DNA of 64,000 bases, from contig JAZGTN010000151.1 of NCBI GenBank assembly GCA_037783415.1, positions 1 to 64,000 of the forward strand. The letters are read 5' to 3'. Under the pieces are notes generated by a model that worked only from the letters and a program-made list of their open reading frames with translations, was not told the DNA's origin and did no database searches. Position numbers and translations under genes: made by a program. This stretch comes from Leptasterias polaris (Eukaryota > Echinodermata > Asteroidea > Forcipulatida > Asteriidae). Positions within the stretch are counted from its first letter, which is position 1. Every line of letters begins with the position of its first letter. This document shows positions 1 through 12,871 of the stretch, in pieces.

Positions 1-335
1 GGGAGGATATGCTGCTGGGTCAATTTGCCACAAAATAAGGGAACTAATCGTTGCTGCAGAAGAGGGGCGTAGTGTGCGCTATCTAAACCTCTCCAGCGCG
101 TGAACGCCTGACACTACCAGCAACGTAACTTTTTAATCTTTTTTTAAATATAATATAAGGTATGAGATTTTACTGTGACGCTTTTTTGGTTATTTTATTT
201 ATTTATTTATTGTTTATTATTTTCATTTTTGTCATTTGTTGATGCAACTACGCAATAAAAGTTACATGAAATACTGCAAAAAACATTTTATTGAAGAAAC
301 AATTGCAAAAAAAGAAACCCAAAACACTGTATCAG

Positions 336-700
336 AATAAGCCATTTGCGAGTTAAATTTGAATAATGTCTGGTACAATGACTAGTTTAGTCACAAGTTA
401 CCGCTTAAATTTGAATTCCTCAGACTATCGAGACAGTTGCTATGTCACATGGTTCGGGGCAAGCTTTTGCATAGCAACCTCCAGATGAGCAAACCCTGGT
501 ACCATTGTGTCATACACATCCATTCAGAATTGTGTATGGGTGTTCACCGTCTCTTACGTAACTAAGCAAAAGCTTGCCCCTAATCATGTGACATAGCAAC
601 TGTCTCGATAGTCTGAGGAATTCAAATTTAAGCGGTAACTTGTGACTAAACAAGTCATTGTACCAGACATTATTCAAATGTAACTCGCAAATGGCTTATT
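336..700. repeat. 365-bp fold-back palindrome inside each satellite unit
   Basis: The left arm (336-470) and right arm (566-700) are each 135 bp and nearly perfect reverse complements. The outer ends are AATAAGCCATTTGCGAGTT and its complement. The 95-bp loop spans 471-565. The structure recurs at the same offset in all twelve units. It resembles a fold-back MITE absorbed into the satellite. The only candidate target duplication is a dinucleotide AG on both sides, which is weak evidence. The arms could form a long hairpin in RNA or a cruciform in DNA. Confidence 0.9.
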
Positions 701-819
701 AGTTGCGATGATCGTAACCCTCTCTAGTATTTTAAAATAATTGGTGACTGTATGCATGTGACTGCGGTTTCATTGTTGGGGCTGGACTTGTACACATGCA
801 TATAGAGCCACGCAGTGCA

Positions 820-1561
820 GGGGAGACTTGATAAATTTAGGCTTTTAAAGTTGGCCCTATTTTACTTGGCAAGTGGACTCTGCTGGAGAAGTGGGCAAGT
901 GGGAGTGCATTTAGTTGGGTGCTCAAGACAGGAAAGGAAATGCTGTGACTCGGTCGCCACACCATGATGGGAACTAGATATCAGCCGGTCAGTCCGTGAA
1001 ACCGGACTCGCGGCGCTTTATAAGCATGACATGTCACCCCGTAATTTTTACATTGTTTACCCAAGCCGTATTTTTTGTTTTTTTCATCTGTACGAAAAAC
1101 ACAAATCAGAATAATGCAACATAATTTGTTGGTTTAATTGCCGCGTAGCATTTAATTTTCTTTTCCGTTGCAATTAATATATAATTTTTATTTATTAATT
1201 TTTTGGGTAGGGAAATTTTTCAAGATTGATGCCCGGACGTAGGGAAACCTTCACCGGCGTTGAGGTGTTTTCACTTGGAAGGAAACAAACTATAGACGGG
1301 CCTTGGACTCCCCACTAAATAAACTCCCATAGGAACCAATGCTAAAAATCGTGTAAGTCTCCGGACAACTATTAACTTCAGAATTCTTTTCAATTTTTGG
1401 CAGGTCAGCCGTTTGGAATTTTTTCTAGCGACCCCAGAAAAAAACACACCAGAAAATGAAATTTTCCCTAAACCGACTTGCTGCCAGTTTTCGTGAAGCA
1501 CTTCTCCACTTCCCCGGTCAAATAGGGCCAACTTTAACGCCTAAATTGATCAAGTCTCCTC
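820..1561. mobile_element. 742-bp segment with terminal inverted repeats in each satellite unit
   Basis: The sequence at 820-862 (GGAGACTTGATAAATTTAGG onward) recurs as an imperfect reverse complement at 1519-1561. This gives roughly 43-bp terminal inverted repeats, with weaker similarity continuing inward. The interior contains no transposase-like frame. It is most simply a non-autonomous DNA element captured in the satellite unit. No clear target duplication was found, so the superfamily is not assigned. The same structure sits at the equivalent offset of every unit, including the truncated last one. Confidence 0.65.
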
Positions 1562-1712
1562 AAAAGTTGAAGCACAGAACCCCCAGGTTGTGATAGATTC
1601 TTATATTTACGCAATCTATTAATAGCATGACCCCCAAAACGTTCTAATTCAAAATAATTATACCGTTTATTGGGTGTTTTTTTTATTTATTATTTTTTAT
1701 TTTATTTATTTA

Positions 1713-1733
1713 TTTTTTTTTGGGGGGGGGGGG
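1713..1733. repeat. T(n)G(n) homopolymer junction, the variable site of the satellite
   Basis: Here it is T9 followed by G12. Across the eleven complete units T ranges 7-11 and G ranges 10-14, and the summed length (20-22) accounts exactly for each unit's length. It is preceded by an ATTT-rich stretch. Confidence 0.9.
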
Positions 1734-1954
1734 TCTCAACTTTTAAGATTAATCTTTTTTGTTTTTGGTTTGCTTCATTTATTGAATTGTTTATTTCATT
1801 GATTTGCTTATATATTTCTTCTTCCTTTTTCATTTTGTTAATTTTTGAGTCTCCATTCAGTATAGATACATGTTGCCGTCTGTTGTTTTCTCCCAGTCTG
1901 GTTGGGTGCACTCGTATGGCTATACATTGTAAACTCACGGGTAAAAGTACCAAC

Positions 1955-2290
1955 ACCTTACTAGCGCAGTGGGATAAGGTGCTGGGACTGTCTCAACACT
2001 TGGACCACGCGATCCGGGTTCGAATGCCGTCTGCACTAATATAGGTTCAAGGCCTTTTGCTGTCTGTGGCAACAGTGTGATTGGGATCTGCCTTGCTTCC
2101 TCCCCTAAAGTGGTCAGGGCCCTAGTGGCTAGGCAGGGGAGACAGGGGAGGATATGCTGCTGGGTCAATTTGCCACAAAATAAGGGAACTAATCGTTGCT
2201 GCAGAAGAGGGGCGTAGTGTGCGCTATCTAAACCTCTCCAGCGCGTGAACGCCTGACACTACCAGCAACGTAACTTTTTAATCTTTTTTT
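1955..2290 (+). repeat. tRNA-derived (SINE-like) module spanning the satellite unit boundary
   Basis: An A-box-like TAGCGCAGTGGG lies at 1962-1973 and a B-box-like GGTTCGAATGCC at 2017-2028. The 55-bp spacing is that of a long-variable-arm (Leu/Ser type) tRNA. The acceptor and T stems do not pair well, so it is not a functional tRNA. Downstream sequence continues into the next unit and reaches T-runs at about 2276-2290 that could terminate RNA polymerase III. The layout (tRNA-like head, unrelated body, T-rich end) is that of a SINE. The same module recurs at each complete unit. Confidence 0.6.
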
Positions 2291-4290
2291 AAATATAATA
2301 TAAGGTATGAGATTTTACTGTGACGCTTTTTTGGTTATTTTATTTATTTATTTATTGTTTATTATTTTCATTTTTGTCATTTGTTGATGCAACTACGCAA
2401 TAAAAGTTACATGAAATACTGCAAAAAACATTTTATTGAAGAAACAATTGCAAAAAAAGAAACCCAAAACACTGTATCAGAATAAGCCATTTGCGAGTTA
2501 AATTTGAATAATGTCTGGTACAATGACTAGTTTAGTCACAAGTTACCGCTTAAATTTGAATTCCTCAGACTATCGAGACAGTTGCTATGTCACATGGTTC
2601 GGGGCAAGCTTTTGCATAGCAACCTCCAGATGAGCAAACCCTGGTACCATTGTGTCATACACATCCATTCAGAATTGTGTATGGGTGTTCACCGTCTCTT
2701 ACGTAACTAAGCAAAAGCTTGCCCCTAATCATGTGACATAGCAACTGTCTCGATAGTCTGAGGAATTCAAATTTAAGCGGTAACTTGTGACTAAACAAGT
2801 CATTGTACCAGACATTATTCAAATGTAACTCGCAAATGGCTTATTAGTTGCGATGATCGTAACCCTCTCTAGTATTTTAAAATAATTGGTGACTGTATGC
2901 ATGTGACTGCGGTTTCATTGTTGGGGCTGGACTTGTACACATGCATATAGAGCCACGCAGTGCAGGGGAGACTTGATAAATTTAGGCTTTTAAAGTTGGC
3001 CCTATTTTACTTGGCAAGTGGACTCTGCTGGAGAAGTGGGCAAGTGGGAGTGCATTTAGTTGGGTGCTCAAGACAGGAAAGGAAATGCTGTGACTCGGTC
3101 GCCACACCATGATGGGAACTAGATATCAGCCGGTCAGTCCGTGAAACCGGACTCGCGGCGCTTTATAAGCATGACATGTCACCCCGTAATTTTTACATTG
3201 TTTACCCAAGCCGTATTTTTTGTTTTTTTCATCTGTACGAAAAACACAAATCAGAATAATGCAACATAATTTGTTGGTTTAATTGCCGCGTAGCATTTAA
3301 TTTTCTTTTCCGTTGCAATTAATATATAATTTTTATTTATTAATTTTTTGGGTAGGGAAATTTTTCAAGATTGATGCCCGGACGTAGGGAAACCTTCACC
3401 GGCGTTGAGGTGTTTTCACTTGGAAGGAAACAAACTATAGACGGGCCTTGGACTCCCCACTAAATAAACTCCCATAGGAACCAATGCTAAAAATCGTGTA
3501 AGTCTCCGGACAACTATTAACTTCAGAATTCTTTTCAATTTTTGGCAGGTCAGCCGTTTGGAATTTTTTCTAGCGACCCCAGAAAAAAACACACCAGAAA
3601 ATGAAATTTTCCCTAAACCGACTTGCTGCCAGTTTTCGTGAAGCACTTCTCCACTTCCCCGGTCAAATAGGGCCAACTTTAACGCCTAAATTGATCAAGT
3701 CTCCTCAAAAGTTGAAGCACAGAACCCCCAGGTTGTGATAGATTCTTATATTTACGCAATCTATTAATAGCATGACCCCCAAAACGTTCTAATTCAAAAT
3801 AATTATACCGTTTATTGGGTGTTTTTTTTATTTATTATTTTTTATTTTATTTATTTATTTTTTTTTGGGGGGGGGGGGTCTCAACTTTTAAGATTAATCT
3901 TTTTTGTTTTTGGTTTGCTTCATTTATTGAATTGTTTATTTCATTGATTTGCTTATATATTTCTTCTTCCTTTTTCATTTTGTTAATTTTTGAGTCTCCA
4001 TTCAGTATAGATACATGTTGCCGTCTGTTGTTTTCTCCCAGTCTGGTTGGGTGCACTCGTATGGCTATACATTGTAAACTCACGGGTAAAAGTACCAACA
4101 CCTTACTAGCGCAGTGGGATAAGGTGCTGGGACTGTCTCAACACTTGGACCACGCGATCCGGGTTCGAATGCCGTCTGCACTAATATAGGTTCAAGGCCT
4201 TTTGCTGCCTGTGGCAACAGTGTGATTGGGATCTGCCTTGCTTCCTCCCCTAAAGTGGTCAGGGCCCTAGTGGCTAGGCAGGGGAGACAG
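2146..4290 (+). repeat. Macrosatellite unit 2
   Basis: 2145 bp, T9/G12 tract. I noticed no substitution against the array consensus. Confidence 0.95.
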
Positions 4291-6434
4291 GGGAGGATAT
4301 GCTGCTGGGTCAATTTGCCACAAAATAAGGGAACTAATCGTTGCTGCAGAAGAGGGGCGTAGTGTGCGCTATCTAAACCTCTCCAGCGCGTGAACGCCTG
4401 ACACTACCAGCAACGTAACTTTTTAATCTTTTTTTAAATATAATATAAGGTATGAGATTTTACTGTGACGCTTTTTTGGTTATTTTATTTATTTATTTAT
4501 TGTTTATTATTTTCATTTTTGTCATTTGTTGATGCAACTACGCAATAAAAGTTACATGAAATACTGCAAAAAACATTTTATTGAAGAAACAATTGCAAAA
4601 AAAGAAACCCAAAACACTGTATCAGAATAAGCCATTTGCGAGTTAAATTTGAATAATGTCTGGTACAATGACTAGTTTAGTCACAAGTTACCGCTTAAAT
4701 TTGAATTCCTCAGACTATCGAGACAGTTGCTATGTCACATGGTTCGGGGCAAGCTTTTGCATAGCAACCTCCAGATGAGCAAACCCTGGTACCATTGTGT
4801 CATACACATCCATTCAGAATTGTGTATGGGTGTTCACCGTCTCTTACGTAACTAAGCAAAAGCTTGCCCCTAATCATGTGACATAGCAACTGTCTCGATA
4901 GTCTGAGGAATTCAAATTTAAGCGGTAACTTGTGACTAAACAAGTCATTGTACCAGACATTATTCAAATGTAACTCGCAAATGGCTTATTAGTTGCGATG
5001 ATCGTAACCCTCTCTAGTATTTTAAAATAATTGGTGACTGTATGCATGTGACTGCGGTTTCATTGTTGGGGCTGGACTTGTACACATGCATATAGAGCCA
5101 CGCAGTGCAGGGGAGACTTGATAAATTTAGGCTTTTAAAGTTGGCCCTATTTTACTTGGCAAGTGGACTCTGCTGGAGAAGTGGGCAAGTGGGAGTGCAT
5201 TTAGTTGGGTGCTCAAGACAGGAAAGGAAATGCTGTGACTCGGTCGCCACACCATGATGGGAACTAGATATCAGCCGGTCAGTCCGTGAAACCGGACTCG
5301 CGGCGCTTTATAAGCATGACATGTCACCCCGTAATTTTTACATTGTTTACCCAAGCCGTATTTTTTGTTTTTTTCATCTGTACGAAAAACACAAATCAGA
5401 ATAATGCAACATAATTTGTTGGTTTAATTGCCGCGTAGCATTTAATTTTCTTTTCCGTTGCAATTAATATATAATTTTTATTTATTAATTTTTTGGGTAG
5501 GGAAATTTTTCAAGATTGATGCCCGGACGTAGGGAAACCTTCACCGGCGTTGAGGTGTTTTCACTTGGAAGGAAACAAACTATAGACGGGCCTTGGACTC
5601 CCCACTAAATAAACTCCCATAGGAACCAATGCTAAAAATCGTGTAAGTCTCCGGACAACTATTAACTTCAGAATTCTTTTCAATTTTTGGCAGGTCAGCC
5701 GTTTGGAATTTTTTCTAGCGACCCCAGAAAAAAACACACCAGAAAATGAAATTTTCCCTAAACCGACTTGCTGCCAGTTTTCGTGAAGCACTTCTCCACT
5801 TCCCCGGTCAAATAGGGCCAACTTTAACGCCTAAATTGATCAAGTCTCCTCAAAAGTTGAAGCACAGAACCCCCAGGTTGTGATAGATTCTTATATTTAC
5901 GCAATCTATTAATAGCATGACCCCCAAAACGTTCTAATTCAAAATAATTATACCGTTTATTGGGTGTTTTTTTTATTTATTATTTTTTATTTTATTTATT
6001 TATTTTTTTGGGGGGGGGGGGGTCTCAACTTTTAAGATTAATCTTTTTTGTTTTTGGTTTGCTTCATTTATTGAATTGTTTATTTCATTGATTTGCTTAT
6101 ATATTTCTTCTTCCTTTTTCATTTTGTTAATTTTTGAGTCTCCATTCAGTATAGATACATGTTGCCGTCTGTTGTTTTCTCCCAGTCTGGTTGGGTGCAC
6201 TCGTATGGCTATACATTGTAAACTCACGGGTAAAAGTACCAACACCTTACTAGCGCAGTGGGATAAGGTGCTGGGACTGTCTCAACACTTGGACCACGCG
6301 ATCCGGGTTCGAATGCCGTCTGCACTAATATAGGTTCAAGGCCTTTTGCTGCCTGTGGCAACAGTGTGATTGGGATCTGCCTTGCTTCCTCCCCTAAAGT
6401 GGTCAGGGCCCTAGTGGCTAGGCAGGGGAGACAG
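4291..6434 (+). repeat. Macrosatellite unit 3
   Basis: 2144 bp, the shortest unit, because its tract is T7/G13. I noticed no substitution. Confidence 0.95.
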
Positions 6435-8580
6435 GGGAGGATATGCTGCTGGGTCAATTTGCCACAAAATAAGGGAACTAATCGTTGCTGCAGAAGAGGG
6501 GCGTAGTGTGCGCTATCTAAACCTCTCCAGCGCGTGAACGCCTGACACTACCAGCAACGTAACTTTTTAATCTTTTTTTAAATATAATATAAGGTATGAG
6601 ATTTTACTGTGACGCTTTTTTGGTTATTTTATTTATTTATTTATTGTTTATTATTTTCATTTTTGTCATTTGTTGATGCAACTACGCAATAAAAGTTACA
6701 TGAAATACTGCAAAAAACATTTTATTGAAGAAACAATTGCAAAAAAAGAAACCCAAAACACTGTATCAGAATAAGCCATTTGCGAGTTAAATTTGAATAA
6801 TGTCTGGTACAATGACTAGTTTAGTCACAAGTTACCGCTTAAATTTGAATTCCTCAGACTATCGAGACAGTTGCTATGTCACATGGTTCGGGGCAAGCTT
6901 TTGCATAGCAACCTCCAGATGAGCAAACCCTGGTACCATTGTGTCATACACATCCATTCAGAATTGTGTATGGGTGTTCACCGTCTCTTACGTAACTAAG
7001 CAAAAGCTTGCCCCTAATCATGTGACATAGCAACTGTCTCGATAGTCTGAGGAATTCAAATTTAAGCGGTAACTTGTGACTAAACAAGTCATTGTACCAG
7101 ACATTATTCAAATGTAACTCGCAAATGGCTTATTAGTTGCGATGATCGTAACCCTCTCTAGTATTTTAAAATAATTGGTGACTGTATGCATGTGACTGCG
7201 GTTTCATTGTTGGGGCTGGACTTGTACACATGCATATAGAGCCACGCAGTGCAGGGGAGACTTGATAAATTTAGGCTTTTAAAGTTGGCCCTATTTTACT
7301 TGGCAAGTGGACTCTGCTGGAGAAGTGGGCAAGTGGGAGTGCATTTAGTTGGGTGCTCAAGACAGGAAAGGAAATGCTGTGACTCGGTCGCCACACCATG
7401 ATGGGAACTAGATATCAGCCGGTCAGTCCGTGAAACCGGACTCGCGGCGCTTTATAAGCATGACATGTCACCCCGTAATTTTTACATTGTTTACCCAAGC
7501 CGTATTTTTTGTTTTTTTCATCTGTACGAAAAACACAAATCAGAATAATGCAACATAATTTGTTGGTTTAATTGCCGCGTAGCATTTAATTTTCTTTTCC
7601 GTTGCAATTAATATATAATTTTTATTTATTAATTTTTTGGGTAGGGAAATTTTTCAAGATTGATGCCCGGACGTAGGGAAACCTTCACCGGCGTTGAGGT
7701 GTTTTCACTTGGAAGGAAACAAACTATAGACGGGCCTTGGACTCCCCACTAAATAAACTCCCATAGGAACCAATGCTAAAAATCGTGTAAGTCTCCGGAC
7801 AACTATTAACTTCAGAATTCTTTTCAATTTTTGGCAGGTCAGCCGTTTGGAATTTTTTCTAGCGACCCCAGAAAAAAACACACCAGAAAATGAAATTTTC
7901 CCTAAACCGACTTGCTGCCAGTTTTCGTGAAGCACTTCTCCACTTCCCCGGTCAAATAGGGCCAACTTTAACGCCTAAATTGATCAAGTCTCCTCAAAAG
8001 TTGAAGCACAGAACCCCCAGGTTGTGATAGATTCTTATATTTACGCAATCTATTAATAGCATGACCCCCAAAACGTTCTAATTCAAAATAATTATACCGT
8101 TTATTGGGTGTTTTTTTTATTTATTATTTTTTATTTTATTTATTTATTTTTTTTGGGGGGGGGGGGGGTCTCAACTTTTAAGATTAATCTTTTTTGTTTT
8201 TGGTTTGCTTCATTTATTGAATTGTTTATTTCATTGATTTGCTTATATATTTCTTCTTCCTTTTTCATTTTGTTAATTTTTGAGTCTCCATTCAGTATAG
8301 ATACATGTTGCCGTCTGTTGTTTTCTCCCAGTCTGGTTGGGTGCACTCGTATGGCTATACATTGTAAACTCACGGGTAAAAGTACCAACACCTTACTAGC
8401 GCAGTGGGATAAGGTGCTGGGACTGTCTCAACACTTGGACCACGCGATCCGGGTTCGAATGCCGTCTGCACTAATATAGGTTCAAGGCCTTTTGCTGTCT
8501 GTGGCAACAGTGTGATTGGGATCTGCCTTGCTTCCTCCCCTAAAGTGGTCAGGGCCCTAGTGGCTAGGCAGGGGAGACAG
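6435..8580 (+). repeat. Macrosatellite unit 4
   Basis: 2146 bp, T8/G14 tract. It shares the C-to-T variant (at 8498) with unit 1. Confidence 0.95.
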
Positions 8581-10725
8581 GGGAGGATATGCTGCTGGGT
8601 CAATTTGCCACAAAATAAGGGAACTAATCGTTGCTGCAGAAGAGGGGCGTAGTGTGCGCTATCTAAACCTCTCCAGCGCGTGAACGCCTGACACTACCAG
8701 CAACGTAACTTTTTAATCTTTTTTTAAATATAATATAAGGTATGAGATTTTACTGTGACGCTTTTTTGGTTATTTTATTTATTTATTTATTGTTTATTAT
8801 TTTCATTTTTGTCATTTGTTGATGCAACTACGCAATAAAAGTTACATGAAATACTGCAAAAAACATTTTATTGAAGAAACAATTGCAAAAAAAGAAACCC
8901 AAAACACTGTATCAGAATAAGCCATTTGCGAGTTAAATTTGAATAATGTCTGGTACAATGACTAGTTTAGTCACAAGTTACCGCTTAAATTTGAATTCCT
9001 CAGACTATCGAGACAGTTGCTATGTCACATGGTTCGGGGCAAGCTTTTGCATAGCAACCTCCAGATGAGCAAACCCTGGTACCATTGTGTCATACACATC
9101 CATTCAGAATTGTGTATGGGTGTTCACCGTCTCTTACGTAACTAAGCAAAAGCTTGCCCCTAATCATGTGACATAGCAACTGTCTCGATAGTCTGAGGAA
9201 TTCAAATTTAAGCGGTAACTTGTGACTAAACAAGTCATTGTACCAGACATTATTCAAATGTAACTCGCAAATGGCTTATTAGTTGCGATGATCGTAACCC
9301 TCTCTAGTATTTTAAAATAATTGGTGACTGTATGCATGTGACTGCGGTTTCATTGTTGGGGCTGGACTTGTACACATGCATATAGAGCCACGCAGTGCAG
9401 GGGAGACTTGATAAATTTAGGCTTTTAAAGTTGGCCCTATTTTACTTGGCAAGTGGACTCTGCTGGAGAAGTGGGCAAGTGGGAGTGCATTTAGTTGGGT
9501 GCTCAAGACAGGAAAGGAAATGCTGTGACTCGGTCGCCACACCATGATGGGAACTAGATATCAGCCGGTCAGTCCGTGAAACCGGACTCGCGGCGCTTTA
9601 TAAGCATGACATGTCACCCCGTAATTTTTACATTGTTTACCCAAGCCGTATTTTTTGTTTTTTTCATCTGTACGAAAAACACAAATCAGAATAATGCAAC
9701 ATAATTTGTTGGTTTAATTGCCGCGTAGCATTTAATTTTCTTTTCCGTTGCAATTAATATATAATTTTTATTTATTAATTTTTTGGGTAGGGAAATTTTT
9801 CAAGATTGATGCCCGGACGTAGGGAAACCTTCACCGGCGTTGAGGTGTTTTCACTTGGAAGGAAACAAACTATAGACGGGCCTTGGACTCCCCACTAAAT
9901 AAACTCCCATAGGAACCAATGCTAAAAATCGTGTAAGTCTCCGGACAACTATTAACTTCAGAATTCTTTTCAATTTTTGGCAGGTCAGCCGTTTGGAATT
10001 TTTTCTAGCGACCCCAGAAAAAAACACACCAGAAAATGAAATTTTCCCTAAACCGACTTGCTGCCAGTTTTCGTGAAGCACTTCTCCACTTCCCCGGTCA
10101 AATAGGGCCAACTTTAACGCCTAAATTGATCAAGTCTCCTCAAAAGTTGAAGCACAGAACCCCCAGGTTGTGATAGATTCTTATATTTACGCAATCTATT
10201 AATAGCATGACCCCCAAAACGTTCTAATTCAAAATAATTATACCGTTTATTGGGTGTTTTTTTTATTTATTATTTTTTATTTTATTTATTTATTTTTTTT
10301 TGGGGGGGGGGGGTCTCAACTTTTAAGATTAATCTTTTTTGTTTTTGGTTTGCTTCATTTATTGAATTGTTTATTTCATTGATTTGCTTATATATTTCTT
10401 CTTCCTTTTTCATTTTGTTAATTTTTGAGTCTCCATTCAGTATAGATACATGTTGCCGTCTGTTGTTTTCTCCCAGTCTGGTTGGGTGCACTCGTATGGC
10501 TATACATTGTAAACTCACGGGTAAAAGTACCAACACCTTACTAGCGCAGTGGGATAAGGTGCTGGGACTGTCTCAACACTTGGACCACGCGATCCGGGTT
10601 CGAATGCCGTCTGCACTAATATAGGTTCAAGGCCTTTTGCTGCCTGTGGCAACAGTGTGATTGGGATCTGCCTTGCTTCCTCCCCTAAAGTGGTCAGGGC
10701 CCTAGTGGCTAGGCAGGGGAGACAG
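8581..10725 (+). repeat. Macrosatellite unit 5
   Basis: 2145 bp, T9/G12 tract. I noticed no substitution. Confidence 0.95.
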
Positions 10726-12871
10726 GGGAGGATATGCTGCTGGGTCAATTTGCCACAAAATAAGGGAACTAATCGTTGCTGCAGAAGAGGGGCGTAGTGT
10801 GCGCTATCTAAACCTCTCCAGCGCGTGAACGCCTGACACTACCAGCAACGTAACTTTTTAATCTTTTTTTAAATATAATATAAGGTATGAGATTTTACTG
10901 TGACGCTTTTTTGGTTATTTTATTTATTTATTTATTGTTTATTATTTTCATTTTTGTCATTTGTTGATGCAACTACGCAATAAAAGTTACATGAAATACT
11001 GCAAAAAACATTTTATTGAAGAAACAATTGCAAAAAAAGAAACCCAAAACACTGTATCAGAATAAGCCATTTGCGAGTTAAATTTGAATAATGTCTGGTA
11101 CAATGACTAGTTTAGTCACAAGTTACCGCTTAAATTTGAATTCCTCAGACTATCGAGACAGTTGCTATGTCACATGGTTCGGGGCAAGCTTTTGCATAGC
11201 AACCTCCAGATGAGCAAACCCTGGTACCATTGTGTCATACACATCCATTCAGAATTGTGTATGGGTGTTCACCGTCTCTTACGTAACTAAGCAAAAGCTT
11301 GCCCCTAATCATGTGACATAGCAACTGTCTCGATAGTCTGAGGAATTCAAATTTAAGCGGTAACTTGTGACTAAACAAGTCATTGTACCAGACATTATTC
11401 AAATGTAACTCGCAAATGGCTTATTAGTTGCGATGATCGTAACCCTCTCTAGTATTTTAAAATAATTGGTGACTGTATGCATGTGACTGCGGTTTCATTG
11501 TTGGGGCTGGACTTGTACACATGCATATAGAGCCACGCAGTGCAGGGGAGACTTGATAAATTTAGGCTTTTAAAGTTGGCCCTATTTTACTTGGCAAGTG
11601 GACTCTGCTGGAGAAGTGGGCAAGTGGGAGTGCATTTAGTTGGGTGCTCAAGACAGGAAAGGAAATGCTGTGACTCGGTCGCCACACCATGATGGGAACT
11701 AGATATCAGCCGGTCAGTCCGTGAAACCGGACTCGCGGCGCTTTATAAGCATGACATGTCACCCCGTAATTTTTACATTGTTTACCCAAGCCGTATTTTT
11801 TGTTTTTTTCATCTGTACGAAAAACACAAATCAGAATAATGCAACATAATTTGTTGGTTTAATTGCCGCGTAGCATTTAATTTTCTTTTCCGTTGCAATT
11901 AATATATAATTTTTATTTATTAATTTTTTGGGTAGGGAAATTTTTCAAGATTGATGCCCGGACGTAGGGAAACCTTCACCGGCGTTGAGGTGTTTTCACT
12001 TGGAAGGAAACAAACTATAGACGGGCCTTGGACTCCCCACTAAATAAACTCCCATAGGAACCAATGCTAAAAATCGTGTAAGTCTCCGGACAACTATTAA
12101 CTTCAGAATTCTTTTCAATTTTTGGCAGGTCAGCCGTTTGGAATTTTTTCTAGCGACCCCAGAAAAAAACACACCAGAAAATGAAATTTTCCCTAAACCG
12201 ACTTGCTGCCAGTTTTCGTGAAGCACTTCTCCACTTCCCCGGTCAAATAGGGCCAACTTTAACGCCTAAATTGATCAAGTCTCCTCAAAAGTTGAAGCAC
12301 AGAACCCCCAGGTTGTGATAGATTCTTATATTTACGCAATCTATTAATAGCATGACCCCCAAAACGTTCTAATTCAAAATAATTATACCGTTTATTGGGT
12401 GTTTTTTTTATTTATTATTTTTTATTTTATTTATTTATTTTTTTTTGGGGGGGGGGGGGTCTCAACTTTTAAGATTAATCTTTTTTGTTTTTGGTTTGCT
12501 TCATTTATTGAATTGTTTATTTCATTGATTTGCTTATATATTTCTTCTTCCTTTTTCATTTTGTTAATTTTTGAGTCTCCATTCAGTATAGATACATGTT
12601 GCCGTCTGTTGTTTTCTCCCAGTCTGGTTGGGTGCACTCGTATGGCTATACATTGTAAACTCACGGGTAAAAGTACCAACACCTTACTAGCGCAGTGGGA
12701 TAAGGTGCTGGGACTGTCTCAACACTTGGACCACGCGATCCGGGTTCGAATGCCGTCTGCACTAATATAGGTTCAAGGCCTTTTGCTGCCTGTGGCAACA
12801 GTGTGATTGGGATCTGCCTTGCTTCCTCCCCTAAAGTGGTCAGGGCCCTAGTGGCTAGGCAGGGGAGACAG
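10726..12871 (+). repeat. Macrosatellite unit 6
   Basis: 2146 bp, T9/G13 tract. I noticed no substitution. Confidence 0.95.

Larger units (their letters stand above)
1..2145 (+). repeat. Macrosatellite unit 1
   Basis: 2145 bp, T9/G12 tract. It carries T instead of C at 2063, a variant shared only with unit 4. Confidence 0.95.

Noticed and set aside
1955..2040. Functional tRNA gene cluster in the satellite
   Set aside because: A and B boxes are present, but the acceptor and T stems do not pair and the anticodon arm is poor.
1271..2168. Four recurring open frames per satellite unit (77-124 codons), including a Phe/Leu-rich one
   Set aside because: They overlap on both strands, run through T/G homopolymers and tRNA-like sequence, change frame with tract length between units, and resemble no protein family. 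Their conservation only reflects near-identical DNA.
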